From Thalassobacter stenotrophicus (GTDB taxonomy: Bacteria > Pseudomonadota > Alphaproteobacteria > Rhodobacterales > Rhodobacteraceae), in NCBI RefSeq assembly GCF_001458315.1, contig NZ_CYRX01000033.1, positions 618,621 to 682,620 on the forward strand: 64,000 nucleotides of DNA, given 5' to 3'. The translations under genes were made by a program, and so were the position numbers. A model generated the notes under the pieces. That model saw only the letters and a program-made list of their open reading frames with translations. It did no database searches and was not told where the DNA came from. Shown here one piece after another: positions 18,161-28,340 of the stretch. How positions within the stretch are numbered: position 1 is the first letter of the stretch; every line of letters begins with the position of its first letter.

Positions 18161-20012
18161 TATCTTCACCGGTTTCGTGCCGCAGGAGTGCTGTTTCGAG
18201 GTCTTTGTTCAGATCGCGCGCGCGGGCTACGTAGGCGTCATTTTCGGCCAGCGGTAGGTCGGGGTTCCACAGCTTTGCCAGTTCCAGTAGCGCGTGGCGA
18301 TCGTGTTTAAAGAACGCCTGTTCGGCTTCATTTGCCTCATATTCCGTGTAGCCCATGTTTTCTAACACGTAGCGGCCTGCCCGGAGGGAGCTATCGAACA
18401 TCTCTCGGACGATGTCATCGGCACCCGCGCGGTAGAGAGCATATGTGTGCACGCGGTCGTATGCGCGGGCGACGATGTGCAGATCCGGGCGTTCGCGGCG
18501 GGCATATTCCACCAGTTTGATTGCCTCTTTCGGGTCATCCATCGCAACGACCAAAACCTTTGCCTGCTCAAATCCGGCGGCGTGCAACAGCTCGGGGCGC
18601 GTGGGGTCTCCAAAGAACCCTTTGACCCCAAAACGGCGCATCAGCTGGATGGTCGATAGGTCATTGTCCAACACCACGGTGCGCACCTGCGCCATCTGCA
18701 TCATACGGTTCACAACCTGACCAAACCGCCCGATGCCGGCGATGATCACGGGCTGTTTTTCATCAATGTCGTCGTGGGGCGTAGTAGGCGTTGGGTCCAC
18801 AAGGCTTTTTGAGACGTGTTCATAGACGATGAACAGAACGGGCGTGAGCAGCATCGAAAACGCGATCACCAGCAGGAGGGCTTGGCCCAGTTCTGCGGGG
18901 ACCGCGTTTTGCTGCACTGAAAATGAGGTGAGCACGAAGCCGAATTCCCCGGCTTGGGCCAGTGACAGTGCGAAAAGTAACCTGTCTTTGCGGGGCAAGC
19001 GCGCGGCCATGGCCAAGCCATAAAGGATCAACCCTTTGACCGTGATCAGCCCGAATGTGAGGCCAATGATTGTCACGGGTGCCGACATAAAGACGCCAAA
19101 GTTGATGCCCGCACCGACCGTGATGAAGAATAGGCCCAGTAGGAGGCCTTTGAACGGTTCAATATCGGCCTCTAGCTCATGGCGGAATTCGGAGTTTGCC
19201 AAGACGACGCCCGCAAGGAACGTACCCAGCGCGGGCGATAGCCCGACCGTTAGCATCAGGGCCGCGACCCCGACGACGAACAACAGCGAGACCGCCGTGT
19301 ACATTTCGCGCAACTTGGCCATGTGGATGAACCGAAAGATCGGGCGCGTCAGGTAGTGGCCGCCCAGCACAACAGCGACCACGGCCCCGATTGTGACAAG
19401 CGTCACACCCCACGCGGGCAAGCTGTCGATCAGGTGCATCACCGGGCCTTCGTCACCGTGGCCGCCGCCGTGATCACCGCTGGCCGCGTTGTGCAAACCG
19501 GGCAAGGCGAGCAGGGGAATAAAGGCCAGCATTGGGATGACCGCGATGTCTTGGGCCAGCAAAACCGTAAAGCCGGAGCGGCCCCCGGTTGTCCGCATCA
19601 ACCCTTTTTCTGTGAACGTTTGCAGGACGATAGCGGTGGATGACAGGGCGAAGATCATCCCGATCGACAAGGCGACGCTCCATTCCAGGTCAAGTGCCAT
19701 GGCGGCCGCCGTGACGACCCCCATCGTGATCGATATCTGTAGCCCGCCAAGGCCCGCAAGCCGCGCGCGCATCCCCCATAGGGCCCGCGGATCAAGCTCC
19801 AGCCCGATGAGGAATAGCATCATCACAACACCGAATTCCGCGATGTGTTGCAGGTCTTGGGTTTCGGCGCCGACAATGCCCAGAACCGGGCCAATGATGA
19901 TCCCGGCCAGCAGATAGCCCAGCACGGACCCCAGCCCGAACCGAACACAAATCGGCACTGCGATCACGGCCGCAAGCAGGTAGATAACGGCGTCCGCAAG
20001 TATGCCCTGCAT
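18111..20012 (-). CDS. Kef-type cation:proton antiporter (CPA2 family)
   Basis: This 633-residue inner-membrane protein has about a dozen helices in residues 1-390. They include the CPA2 segments LLAGIIIGP and GTFLAGVVLANSEFRHELEADIEPFKGLLLGLFFITVGA. A cytoplasmic TrkA-N (RCK) domain follows, with the nucleotide-binding loop IAGIGRFGQVVNRMM near residue 415. In E. coli KefB and KefC extrude K+ in exchange for protons and are gated by glutathione adducts. A histidine-rich loop (HNAASGDHGGGHGDEG, near residue 175) is unusual and may bind metal. The ancillary quinone reductase KefF/G is not adjacent. Whether K+ or Na+ is carried cannot be told. Confidence 0.9.
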   Translation of the reverse strand: MQGILADAVIYLLAAVIAVPICVRFGLGSVLGYLLAGIIIGPVLGIVGAETQDLQHIAEFGVVMMLFLIGLELDPRALWGMRARLAGLGGLQISITMGVVTAAAMALDLEWSVALSIGMIFALSSTAIVLQTFTEKGLMRTTGGRSGFTVLLAQDIAVIPMLAFIPLLALPGLHNAASGDHGGGHGDEGPVMHLIDSLPAWGVTLVTIGAVVAVVLGGHYLTRPIFRFIHMAKLREMYTAVSLLFVVGVAALMLTVGLSPALGTFLAGVVLANSEFRHELEADIEPFKGLLLGLFFITVGAGINFGVFMSAPVTIIGLTFGLITVKGLILYGLAMAARLPRKDRLLFALSLAQAGEFGFVLTSFSVQQNAVPAELGQALLLVIAFSMLLTPVLFIVYEHVSKSLVDPTPTTPHDDIDEKQPVIIAGIGRFGQVVNRMMQMAQVRTVVLDNDLSTIQLMRRFGVKGFFGDPTRPELLHAAGFEQAKVLVVAMDDPKEAIKLVEYARRERPDLHIVARAYDRVHTYALYRAGADDIVREMFDSSLRAGRYVLENMGYTEYEANEAEQAFFKHDRHALLELAKLWNPDLPLAENDAYVARARDLNKDLETALLRHETGEDITDAEDAPDAAPSQPG

Positions 20013-20143
20013 GAAAAATCCTCAGTCGTTCTTGGCCCTTAGGCAGAAAAGAGCGCGGTCACTTTTGGGGTGAGACGCATTCATATTGAGGCTAGTCCGC
20101 TTCGCCCTGCGCCGTCCAGCGCCATGTTGCAGGTGCAGAAAGG

Positions 20144-21805
20144 TTAATCGGTGTAGAGCGTGGCGTAGTGGTCGCGCAGGACGCGGCGTTGGATTTTGCC
20201 GGTCGCGGTCATTGGCAGGGCGTCTAGGATGATGACCCGCCGCGGTGCTAGATGCGGGGAAAGTCGGGACTTTACGTGGGCGATGAGGGTGGCCTCGATG
20301 TCTCGTGCGTCGGTGGGGCAGGTGATGAAGGCGGTCACGGCCTCGGTGCGGGCCGGGTCAGGCAGGCCGACCACGGCGGCCATCGTGACGTCGGGGTGTG
20401 CGGATAAGCAAGTCTCAATCTCGGACGGGCCGATGCGGTAGCCCGATGAGGTGATTACGTCATCATCGCGCGCGGCAAAGGTTACGTAGCCATCGTCGTC
20501 CATGACGCCGAGATCGCCGGTGTATAGCCATCCATCGCGCACCTTTTGGGCGGTTTTTTCGGGTAGGTTCCAGTAGTTCAGGAATTGGCAGGGGTTTGGT
20601 GTGCGGATGCAAATCTCACCCACTGTGCCGTTCGGCAGCGCGCCCTCGGGCCCGCGGATTGAAACGTCAAACCCCGGAACTGCCCGCCCCATGGAGCCGG
20701 GTTTTTGCGGCATCGTTCCCGCGCAGGAAGCGAGCACGAGGTTACATTCCGTCTGGCCGTAGAATTCGTTGATCGCGACGCCTAATTCGCGTTTCGACCA
20801 TTCGAGAAGGTCCGGGCCGAGCGCCTCACCGCCTGAGCCGATGGTGCGGATGTTCAGGTCCGTTGGTCGCGGGGCAGCGCGCATCAACTTGAGGGCTGTG
20901 GGCGGCAAGAACAAGTTGCGAATGCCTTCGTCTGCGATAAGAGCCCACGCGCGTTCGGCATCAAACTTTGCCATTCGCAACGCGACCAGCGGCACGCCGT
21001 GATACAGGCAGGGTAGGGCCATATCCATTAACCCGCCGATCCACGCCCAATCGGCGGGTGTCCAGCCTTTGTCGCCCGCTTGCGGGAACCCCTCGTGGTG
21101 GCACTCGACGCTGGGCATGTGGCCGATCAAAAATCGGTGCGCGTGCAGCACGCCCTTGGGGGCGCCGGTCGTGCCCGAAGTATAGATCATCACGGCAGGG
21201 TCTTCGGCAGAGGTCTGAACAGGGCTGGGAAGGGGCGCGTGTTCAAGAGCGTCCTCAAGGGACAGTGCGCCGGGTGCGGGTTCTGTCGTGATGATTGTGT
21301 GCAGTGCGGGCAGGTCCAGGCCCGCCAGTTTTTCAAGCTCGGCAGGATGGGTGATCAGGGCCGCGGCCCCGCTATCGCGCAACCGGTAGGCCAGTGCATC
21401 GGGGCCAAATAAAGTGAACAAAGGCAATGAGATGCCGCCCAACTTGTGGGTAGCGAAATGTGCGATCAGGGTGGCTGCGCATTGCGGTAGCAAGATGCCG
21501 AGCCGATCGCCACGCTCAAACCCGCGGGCGCGAAGAGCCCCGGCGAGCCGGTCTGAGGCGTCTTTGAGCGCGCGGTAGCTCCATTCGACGCGGCCCTGTG
21601 GCGTGTGTTCGATCAGTGCGATTTGATCGGGCGCAAGGGCGGCCCAGCGGTCGCAACACGCCTCGGCGATGTTGAATATATCGGGCACGTTCCAGACGAA
21701 TGCCTCGCGCATCGCATCCCACGATTGCAGCGTCTGGATGGTGCGCGGGTTTGCGCGGCTCGCATCAGCCATTGATGGCCCTCGCACGTTTGAGTTGCGC
21801 TGCAT
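20144..21805 (-). CDS. Acyl-CoA synthetase (AMP-forming, medium-chain type)
   Basis: This 553-residue member of the adenylate-forming family activates a carboxylic acid to its CoA thioester. The P-loop is MIYTSGTTGAPKGVLHAHR, and the GWTPADWAWIGGLMD segment is typical of medium-chain acyl-CoA synthetases. NEFYGQTECN forms the adenine-binding motif. The hinge motif is YTGDLGVMDDDGYVTFAARDDD, and the catalytic lysine lies in PMTATGKIQRR near the end. The open frame extends upstream, but the ATG at 21805 has a GGGGAGG ribosome binding site at ideal spacing. It is divergent from moaA with only 68 bases between them. The acid substrate is unknown. Confidence 0.9.
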   Translation of the reverse strand: MQRNSNVRGPSMADASRANPRTIQTLQSWDAMREAFVWNVPDIFNIAEACCDRWAALAPDQIALIEHTPQGRVEWSYRALKDASDRLAGALRARGFERGDRLGILLPQCAATLIAHFATHKLGGISLPLFTLFGPDALAYRLRDSGAAALITHPAELEKLAGLDLPALHTIITTEPAPGALSLEDALEHAPLPSPVQTSAEDPAVMIYTSGTTGAPKGVLHAHRFLIGHMPSVECHHEGFPQAGDKGWTPADWAWIGGLMDMALPCLYHGVPLVALRMAKFDAERAWALIADEGIRNLFLPPTALKLMRAAPRPTDLNIRTIGSGGEALGPDLLEWSKRELGVAINEFYGQTECNLVLASCAGTMPQKPGSMGRAVPGFDVSIRGPEGALPNGTVGEICIRTPNPCQFLNYWNLPEKTAQKVRDGWLYTGDLGVMDDDGYVTFAARDDDVITSSGYRIGPSEIETCLSAHPDVTMAAVVGLPDPARTEAVTAFITCPTDARDIEATLIAHVKSRLSPHLAPRRVIILDALPMTATGKIQRRVLRDHYATLYTD

Positions 21806-21873
21806 TCCGTTTCCTCCCCTTTGACGCATGTTAACCTCTTGCAGGCTTTGCAACCTGCACATAGAGTTTCGCA

Positions 21874-22887
21874 ATGAGCAACGTAGCCCCCCTGATCGAC
21901 CCGTTCCAGCGCCCGATTTCGTATCTGCGCGTCTCTGTCACTGATCGCTGTGATTTCCGGTGTGTGTATTGCATGTCTGAACACATGACGTTCCTGCCGA
22001 AGAAGGAGCTTTTGACTCTCGAGGAGTTGGACCGCATGTGTTCGACGTTCATCGGACTTGGCGTTGAAAAGCTGCGGATTACTGGTGGTGAGCCGTTGGT
22101 GCGCAAGGGGATCATGACGTTTTTCAACCAGATGTCGCGGCATCTGGAGGCGGGGACGCTCAAGGAGTTGACGCTGACAACGAACGGCAGCCAGTTGCAG
22201 AAATACGCAGGCGATCTGTATGCGGCGGGGGTGCGGCGCATCAACGTGTCGCTGGATACGCTGGATGATGAGAAATTCGCCAAGGTCACGCGCTGGGGAC
22301 GTTTGTCTCAGGTGTTGAACGGCATTGATGCCGCACAAAAAGCGGGCCTCCGGGTCAAGATCAATGCCGTGGCCTTGAAGGGGTTTAATGAGGACGAACT
22401 GAACACAATCGTGGATTGGTGTGCAGAGCGGGATATGGACTTGACCTTTATCGAGGTCATGCCGATGGGTGATCTCGGCAACGAGGATCGGTTGGATCAA
22501 TATTGGTCGCTCAAGGATTTGCGCGGCCGGCTTGCAGAGCGGTTCACGCTTAGCGATCTGGCCGAGCGTTCGGGCGGGCCTGCGCGGTATGTGCGGCTGG
22601 AGGAAACCCAGCAGAAGATCGGTTTTATCACGCCGCTGACCCACAATTTTTGCGAAAGCTGTAACCGCGTGCGCCTGACCTGCACGGGTGAGTTGTACAT
22701 GTGCCTCGGGCAAGAGGATATGGCCGATCTGCGCGCGCCGCTGCGGGCTGATCCGGACAGCAATGCGCCCTTAGAGGCCGCCATTCGGGCCGCGATTGAG
22801 CGCAAACCCAAGGGCCATGATTTCGACTATTCCCGGCAGAAGGCGGACGGGCAAATGACCCGCCACATGAGCCACACGGGCGGCTAG
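21874..22887 (+). CDS. moaA: GTP 3',8-cyclase (molybdenum cofactor biosynthesis)
   Basis: This 337-residue radical SAM enzyme converts GTP to the first molybdopterin precursor with MoaC. The radical SAM cluster cysteines are C26, C30 and C33 (C-D-F-R-C-V-Y-C). The second cluster is in the C-terminal [12 protein letters not shown] segment, and the protein ends in the essential G-G dipeptide. moaC is not in the window. modABC, 18 kb away, supplies molybdate to the same pathway. Its stop codon shares the four bases CTAG with the stop of the convergent DUF3422 gene. Confidence 0.96.
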   Translation: MSNVAPLIDPFQRPISYLRVSVTDRCDFRCVYCMSEHMTFLPKKELLTLEELDRMCSTFIGLGVEKLRITGGEPLVRKGIMTFFNQMSRHLEAGTLKELTLTTNGSQLQKYAGDLYAAGVRRINVSLDTLDDEKFAKVTRWGRLSQVLNGIDAAQKAGLRVKINAVALKGFNEDELNTIVDWCAERDMDLTFIEVMPMGDLGNEDRLDQYWSLKDLRGRLAERFTLSDLAERSGGPARYVRLEETQQKIGFITPLTHNFCESCNRVRLTCTGELYMCLGQEDMADLRAPLRADPDSNAPLEAAIRAAIERKPKGHDFDYSRQKADGQMTRHMSHTGG

Positions 22888-24170
22888 CTTTCCATCGATT
22901 TGCGGATACGTGCGACCATCATCCACACAAGGATGACTACGGGCACGACCGCCAAGCCGAACACCCATTCCTTGCTTAACCCAAAGGGTGAGGCGACGGG
23001 ATAGAGCATGTAACCCACAAGGTTCAGCGCGTAATAGCTGATCGCGACGACGGACAGCCCCTCAACCGTTTTTTGCAGGCGCAGTTGGAGGGCAGCGCGT
23101 TCATCCATGCTTTCGAGCAGTTTTTGGTTCTGCTCAGAGCGTTCGACGTTCACCCGTGTGCCCAGCAGATCACCTGCACGGCGGGCGCGTTCGGCCATCG
23201 TCTCCATCCGACGTTCGACTGACACACACGTGCGCATTGCGGGGTCAAACCGGCGCATCATGAATTCCGCGAATGTCTGGCGGCCGCCATAGCGTTCTTC
23301 GCGTAGGACGGCGATGCGCTGATTGACCAGCGCCTCATAGGCACCGCGCGCGCCAAACCGAAACGCGGACCGGGCGAGCATGGTTTCCAGCTCTGACGCG
23401 ATTTCCAGCAGTCCATCTAGCGTATCCACTGATTGGGCGTCGGGGTTGCGCATGTCCTCAACCAGCTTGGACAGCGTTTGATCCATGTCGCCCAGTTGTG
23501 CGCCCAGACGGCGGGCTTTGGGCAGGCACAGCATCGCCATGGATTTATAGGTCTCAATCTCACACAGGCGCTGGATGACCCGGCCAATCCGACGCATCCC
23601 GGTGTCGGGGCTGACAAAGGCCGCCATCCGCATGTGCCCGCTGGTATCAATGCGGAAATCGGTCGCGATGACCGCGCTTTCGTCCAGCACGTTGGAGGCC
23701 GCGAGGCTTTCGGGCACAAACCAAGTATCGAACTGTTTGCTGATGTCGGTTTCATCGTCAGGGCGTTCTTCGACCCGGATCAGGCAGGACGTGATGCGCG
23801 CGCCGGGGGCATTTTCCAGCCAATCCTCGGGAAAGACGTTGAAGCCGCCGGCGTCAAAGGCGGGGCCTTCGGGGATGTCGCCGAAGATGGTGTAAGTCAC
23901 GAACTCCGTGTGGCTTTCCCACTTAAGGTGATAGCGACCGATCTGTCCGAAAAAGTGCGTATCCTCGGGTGCGGGGTGCGACGTGCCGTAGCGATCCAAC
24001 AGATCCAGCAGGTGCGCGCGGTCTGCGGCGCGGTCCCGGTTGGCGGCCTCTCGGGGCTGTTTGATGGCAAGGTACGCTGCCTGACAGGGGGCGCGGAGGG
24101 ACGGGAACGGCCGCGCGTGCAGTTCATTGGCCAGAGCGTAACGATTGGGGTGGTCTTGGAGCGGAGACAT
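22884..24170 (-). CDS. DUF3422 family membrane protein
   Basis: This protein of about 428 residues opens with the DUF3422 signature [19 protein letters not shown]. It has a long helical middle with a likely coiled coil ([35 protein letters not shown], in overlapping pieces) and ends in two membrane helices, about 360-382 and 395-418. The C-terminal part resembles membrane-anchored DUF3422 proteins found across alphaproteobacteria. The biochemical role is not known. An upstream in-frame ATG at 24233 would add 21 residues without homology or a ribosome binding site, so I use 24170, although that start has no strong site either. Confidence 0.8.
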   Translation of the reverse strand: MSPLQDHPNRYALANELHARPFPSLRAPCQAAYLAIKQPREAANRDRAADRAHLLDLLDRYGTSHPAPEDTHFFGQIGRYHLKWESHTEFVTYTIFGDIPEGPAFDAGGFNVFPEDWLENAPGARITSCLIRVEERPDDETDISKQFDTWFVPESLAASNVLDESAVIATDFRIDTSGHMRMAAFVSPDTGMRRIGRVIQRLCEIETYKSMAMLCLPKARRLGAQLGDMDQTLSKLVEDMRNPDAQSVDTLDGLLEIASELETMLARSAFRFGARGAYEALVNQRIAVLREERYGGRQTFAEFMMRRFDPAMRTCVSVERRMETMAERARRAGDLLGTRVNVERSEQNQKLLESMDERAALQLRLQKTVEGLSVVAISYYALNLVGYMLYPVASPFGLSKEWVFGLAVVPVVILVWMMVARIRKSMES

Positions 24171-24623
24171 AAAGGAAAAGCTTTCGTGCTGTTGCCTTGG
24201 AGGTAGTGCAAAAAAGTGAGGCCGCAAAGGCATTTATGGGAATACATTGGTATGCTGTGGTGCAGCAATTGGAACTTTGTTGCCCACAAGCCACGGCAGA
24301 ACATGAAAAAGTGTCGCAGTGGAATGGGTGGATTCACCCATGCGTGGGGTGCATGACAAAACGGTATACATATGTATTCAATGCATAACCCGGCCCTAAG
24401 GCCTTAAAATGATATGATTTCGCTCATCTCGGTTGCGCTAACGCCTTGTGGGATTCTTGTGGGATCAGGGACATTTCGCGCAAAAACACCGAGTTGGCCA
24501 AAGTGCCGTAGCGTCCATTTCGCGTCTGGCAAGCCGTTGAACTGGCTGCCTGTGTGGTGTTAAGGCCCGTCTACCAATCCAGAGATGCGTGACGTGCGCG
24601 CTTTGTCATGAGGGGACGGAAAC
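24171..24623. other. Intergenic region upstream of pntA
   Basis: This 453-base gene-free region separates the divergent DUF3422 and pntA genes, and I see no convincing small gene. It carries a 12-base perfect palindrome, a GGCC-CTAA-GGCC mini-hairpin near 24390, and an AT-rich stretch at 24400-24420 (TTAAAATGATATGATTT) that could be a promoter. The pntA regulatory signals are presumably here. Confidence 0.5.
24366..24377. promoter_or_regulatory. 12-bp perfect palindrome upstream of pntA
   Basis: ATACATATGTAT is a perfect palindrome in an otherwise GC-rich region, 246 bases before pntA. It could be a dimeric regulator site. No matching regulator gene is nearby, so this is suggestive only. Confidence 0.3.
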
Positions 24624-26198
24624 GTGAAAATCGGGGCACCGAAAGAGATATTTGAGGGCGAGTCGCGCGTTGCGATCACGCCCGACAGCGCCAAAGCTTT
24701 GCAAAAGCTTGGCTATGATGTGGTCATCGAGAGCAAGGCAGGCGAAGCCGCCGGGTTCTCGGATGCGGCTTATACGGCAGCAGACGTAGAGGTGGTCAAA
24801 ACCGCCGCGGCGCTGTTCAAAGCGGCAGATGTGGTGGCCAAGGTCCGCCCCCCAAGCGACGCAGAAGCCAAGCGCCTGACCAAAGGCCAGACGCTGATTT
24901 CGTTCTTCTATCCAGCCGCCAACGAGGCGCTGATGGAACTTGCGAAAAGCAAGGGCGCCAACGTGATCGCGATGGACATGGTTCCGCGGATTTCACGCGC
25001 CCAGAAAATGGACGCGCTGTCGTCTATGGCCAACATCGCCGGCTACCGGGCCGTGATCGAGGCAGGCAACAACTTTGGCCGCTTCTTCACCGGTCAGGTG
25101 ACAGCCGCCGGTAAAGTCCCCCCCGCCAAGGTTTTGGTTGTGGGTGCGGGCGTTGCGGGTCTTGCGGCGATCGGGACATCGACCAGCCTTGGTGCGATCA
25201 CCTACGCGTTTGACGTGCGCCCCGAAGTGGCTGAGCAGATCGAATCCATGGGGGCGGAGTTCGTCTTCCTTGAGTTCGAAGATAGTGAATTGCCTGATGG
25301 TGCCGAGACAGGTGGCTATGCGCCGCCCTCTAGCCCCGAATTCCAAGCCAAGCAGCTTGAGAAGTTCCGTGAGATCGCGCCAGACATGGACATCGTGATC
25401 ACCACCGCGCTGATCCCGAACCGCGCCGCGCCGATCCTTTGGACCAAAGACATGGTCGAAATGATGAAGCCGGGCTCCGTCATCGTGGACCTTGCGGCTG
25501 AAAAGGGCGGCAACTGTGAGCTGACCAAGATGGACGAGCGCGTTGTCACCGACAACGGCGTGATCATTATCGGCTACACCGACTTCCCATCGCGGATGGC
25601 GACGCAGGCCTCGACGCTTTATGGCAACAACATCCGTCACATGATGACTGACCTGACCCCCGAAAAGGATGGTCAAGTTGTACACAACATGGAAGACGAT
25701 GTGATCCGTGGCGCGACCGTCACGTTTGAAGGCGACATCACCTTCCCACCGCCGCCACCAAAAGTGGCCGCAATCGCGGTGCAAAAGAAAGAAAAGCCCA
25801 AAGAGCTGACCCCAGAGGAGCGTCGCGCCCAAGAAATGGCCGACTTCCAAGCACAGACCAAACAACAGGTGACCCTGTTGGCGGTTGGTGGAGCCTTGGT
25901 TCTGGGTGTCGGTCTGATCGCACCCGCGAGCTTTATGCAGCACTTTATCGTGTTCATTCTGTCTGTGTTCATCGGCTTCCAGGTGATCTGGAACGTCGCA
26001 CACAGCCTGCACACACCGCTCATGGCGGTGACCAACGCGATCTCGTCGATCGTGATCTTGGGGGCTCTGATCCAGATCGGGTCGAGCAGCGTGCTGATTA
26101 CAATACTCGCCGCGTTGGGGGTCTTTATGGCCTCGATCAACATCTTTGGCGGCTTCCTCGTGACACGGCGCATGCTCGCCATGTTCCAGAAATCTTAA
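24624..26198 (+). CDS. pntA: Proton-translocating NAD(P) transhydrogenase, alpha subunit
   Basis: This 524-residue alpha subunit has the NAD(H)-binding domain I fused to membrane helices, the two-subunit E. coli-like form rather than the three-subunit Rhodospirillum form. The domain shows [20 protein letters not shown] at the N terminus and the nucleotide loop [22 protein letters not shown] near residue 170. After a lysine- and proline-rich linker (residues 370-410) there are about four membrane helices from 418 on. With PntB it couples hydride transfer from NADH to NADP+ to proton entry, supplying NADPH. A good ribosome binding site (GGGGACGGAAAC) precedes a GTG that is followed by AAA; the start follows the family N terminus. 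pntB lies 13 bases downstream. Confidence 0.96.
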   Translation: MKIGAPKEIFEGESRVAITPDSAKALQKLGYDVVIESKAGEAAGFSDAAYTAADVEVVKTAAALFKAADVVAKVRPPSDAEAKRLTKGQTLISFFYPAANEALMELAKSKGANVIAMDMVPRISRAQKMDALSSMANIAGYRAVIEAGNNFGRFFTGQVTAAGKVPPAKVLVVGAGVAGLAAIGTSTSLGAITYAFDVRPEVAEQIESMGAEFVFLEFEDSELPDGAETGGYAPPSSPEFQAKQLEKFREIAPDMDIVITTALIPNRAAPILWTKDMVEMMKPGSVIVDLAAEKGGNCELTKMDERVVTDNGVIIIGYTDFPSRMATQASTLYGNNIRHMMTDLTPEKDGQVVHNMEDDVIRGATVTFEGDITFPPPPPKVAAIAVQKKEKPKELTPEERRAQEMADFQAQTKQQVTLLAVGGALVLGVGLIAPASFMQHFIVFILSVFIGFQVIWNVAHSLHTPLMAVTNAISSIVILGALIQIGSSSVLITILAALGVFMASINIFGGFLVTRRMLAMFQKS

Positions 26199-26211
26199 GG
26201 AGACGAGGGAA

Positions 26212-27696
26212 ATGGACTTCGGATTTACGATTGCAGCCTACGCGGTTGCGGGTGTCCTCTTTATCCTGTCGCTTGGCGGGCTCTCGGGACAAGAAAGCGC
26301 AAAGCGCGCGGTGTGGTACGGCATTGTCGGCATGGGGATCGCGATTTTCGCAACGATCGCTGGACCGGGTCAGGGCCTTGCGGCGCTGTCGATCATCCTG
26401 ATCGCTTTGGGCGGTGCAGTTGGCTACCAACTTGCGACCAAAGTGCAGATGACCCAAATGCCCGAGCTGGTTGCGATCATGCACTCGCTCGTGGGTTTGG
26501 CGGCTGTGTTTGTCGGCTTCAACGCCGAGATCGAGCTGGGCCGGGTGGCTGCGGCGATGATGGCAGCAGACCTGCCGTTCCCAGCGCTTGAGTACGGACA
26601 AAAGGTGCCGGCACTTGTGGCGGCTGAGTTCGGCACATTTGCAAACCTTCTGGCGAAAAAGACAGCTGTTGAGGTCGGTATCCTGCGGGTTGAGCTGGTG
26701 CTTGGCGTTTGGATCGGTGCGGTGACGTTCACGGGCTCGGTCATTGCCTACGGCAAACTGGCGGGCAAAGTGGACTCGGCGGCGAAAAAGCTGCCCGGTG
26801 GTCACATGCTCAACATCGCGGCTGCGGGTGGTTCGCTGCTGCTGACGGCGATGTATCTGGGCGGCGCTGGCACATGGACGCTGGTCGTTCTGACGCTGCT
26901 GGGCCTGTTCATCGGTTATCACCTGATCATGGGTATCGGCGGCGCCGACATGCCGGTGGTTGTGTCGATGCTGAACTCCTACTCCGGTTGGGCTGCGGCT
27001 GCGATTGGCTTCTCGCTTGGCAACGATCTACTGATCGTCGTGGGTGCGTTGGTTGGCTCTTCCGGGGCGATCCTGTCGTACATCATGTGTAAGGCGATGA
27101 ACCGTTCGTTCGTTTCTGTGATCTTGGGCGGCTTTGGTGGCCCCGCAGGTGAGCAAATGGCCGTTGAGGGTGAGCAAGTTGCGATTGACGCCGACGGCGT
27201 GGCAACAGCCCTGAACGAGGCGGATAGCATCGTGATCATCCCCGGCTACGGCATGGCTGTGGCTCAGGCCCAGCAAGGCGTGGCCGAGTTGACCCGCAAG
27301 CTGCGCGCCAAAGGCAAGAACGTCCGTTTCGCGATCCACCCCGTTGCGGGTCGCTTGCCAGGCCACATGAACGTGCTGCTCGCAGAGGCCAAAGTGCCCT
27401 ACGACATCGTGCTCGAAATGGATGAGATCAACGACGACTTCCCCGAGACGGACGTTGCCATCGTGATCGGTTCCAACGACATCGTGAACCCTGCTGCGCA
27501 GGACGATCCCAACAGCCCCATCGCCGGTATGCCGGTTCTGGAATGCTGGAAGGCCAAGCAGGTGTTCGTATCCAAACGTGGTCAGGGTACCGGGTATTCG
27601 GGCATTGAGAACCCGCTGTTCTTTAAGGACAACACGCGGATGTTCTACGGTGATGCGAAGGCATCCATCGACAAGCTGATCCCGATGATCGACTAG
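26212..27696 (+). CDS. pntB: Proton-translocating NAD(P) transhydrogenase, beta subunit
   Basis: This 494-residue partner of PntA has about nine membrane helices in the first 290 residues, ending with the [20 protein letters not shown] segment. The NADP(H)-binding domain III follows, with the signature [13 protein letters not shown] near residue 345 and [16 protein letters not shown] near 420. An AAGGAGACGAGG ribosome binding site lies in the short gap after pntA. A strong intrinsic terminator follows the gene, closing a two-gene operon. Confidence 0.97.
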   Translation: MDFGFTIAAYAVAGVLFILSLGGLSGQESAKRAVWYGIVGMGIAIFATIAGPGQGLAALSIILIALGGAVGYQLATKVQMTQMPELVAIMHSLVGLAAVFVGFNAEIELGRVAAAMMAADLPFPALEYGQKVPALVAAEFGTFANLLAKKTAVEVGILRVELVLGVWIGAVTFTGSVIAYGKLAGKVDSAAKKLPGGHMLNIAAAGGSLLLTAMYLGGAGTWTLVVLTLLGLFIGYHLIMGIGGADMPVVVSMLNSYSGWAAAAIGFSLGNDLLIVVGALVGSSGAILSYIMCKAMNRSFVSVILGGFGGPAGEQMAVEGEQVAIDADGVATALNEADSIVIIPGYGMAVAQAQQGVAELTRKLRAKGKNVRFAIHPVAGRLPGHMNVLLAEAKVPYDIVLEMDEINDDFPETDVAIVIGSNDIVNPAAQDDPNSPIAGMPVLECWKAKQVFVSKRGQGTGYSGIENPLFFKDNTRMFYGDAKASIDKLIPMID

Positions 27697-27720
27697 AGCA
27701 TCTGATCTATGTACGGAATG

Positions 27721-27747
27721 AAAGGCGGCTTGCGGGCCGCCTTTTTT
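27721..27747 (+). terminator. Intrinsic terminator of pntAB
   Basis: The stem AAAGGCGGC/GCCGCCTTT with a six-base loop is followed by a run of Ts. It lies 24 bases after the pntB stop and is a textbook Rho-independent terminator. Confidence 0.9.
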
Positions 27748-27785
27748 CATGCGCTGTTGAGGCTGCATCCGCTAAGGGGGAACAT

Positions 27786-28340
27786 ATGACACGGCTGGCC
27801 ATCGTCTATTATTCACAGACCGGGAACACGGCTCTGATCGCGGCAGCGGTGGCGGAGGGCGCTGAAACGGTTGCCGGGGTTGATGTCCTGCGCATCCCAA
27901 TTGCCGCGGATGGGACGCTGTCTGCTGACGATTGGGCGGCGCTTGATGCCGCCGACGCGATCATCTTTGGTACGGCCACGCATATGGGCGGGCCTGCGTG
28001 GCAGTTCAAACGGATGGCCGATGACAGTGGGCTGCGCTGGTTGGATCGGGCGTGGTTGGACAAGATCGCAGGGGGCTTTACCTGCGCGGGCAGTCCCAAC
28101 GGCGACAAGGGCACCGTGATGCTGTATCTTGCGACATTGGCTGCGCAACACGGGATGATGTGGGTCAGCCTTGGACAATTGCCGGCGCAGTTGGAAAACA
28201 GCACTCCGGCTGAGCAAAACTGGGTCGGCGGCTCATTCGGACCTACTGCCACGGCCCCCGCAAAAGGGGCAGTGGCGCAGGGCGATTTGCTGAGTGCGCG
28301 GACCTACGGCGCGCGGCTCGCAACGGTGGCCAAAGCCTAG
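27786..28340 (+). CDS. Flavodoxin-fold NAD(P)H:quinone oxidoreductase-like protein
   Basis: This 184-residue protein has the flavodoxin phosphate-binding loop near the N terminus (VYYSQTGNTALIA, residues 7-19). It also has GTATHMGGPAWQFK near residue 62 and FTCAGSPNGDKGTVMLYLATLAAQHGMMWVS, overall like WrbA-type or flavodoxin-family reductases. Such proteins bind FMN and reduce quinones by two electrons, limiting semiquinone formation. Compared with WrbA, the tail after residue 150 is alanine-rich and divergent, so the exact subgroup is uncertain. Its stop codon is shared (CTAG) with that of the convergent M20 hydrolase. Confidence 0.8.
   Translation: MTRLAIVYYSQTGNTALIAAAVAEGAETVAGVDVLRIPIAADGTLSADDWAALDAADAIIFGTATHMGGPAWQFKRMADDSGLRWLDRAWLDKIAGGFTCAGSPNGDKGTVMLYLATLAAQHGMMWVSLGQLPAQLENSTPAEQNWVGGSFGPTATAPAKGAVAQGDLLSARTYGARLATVAKA

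Noticed and set aside
21613..22713. Minus-strand open frame across the moaA start
   Set aside because: It covers moaA and the start of the acyl-CoA synthetase gene and has no motif or ribosome binding site.
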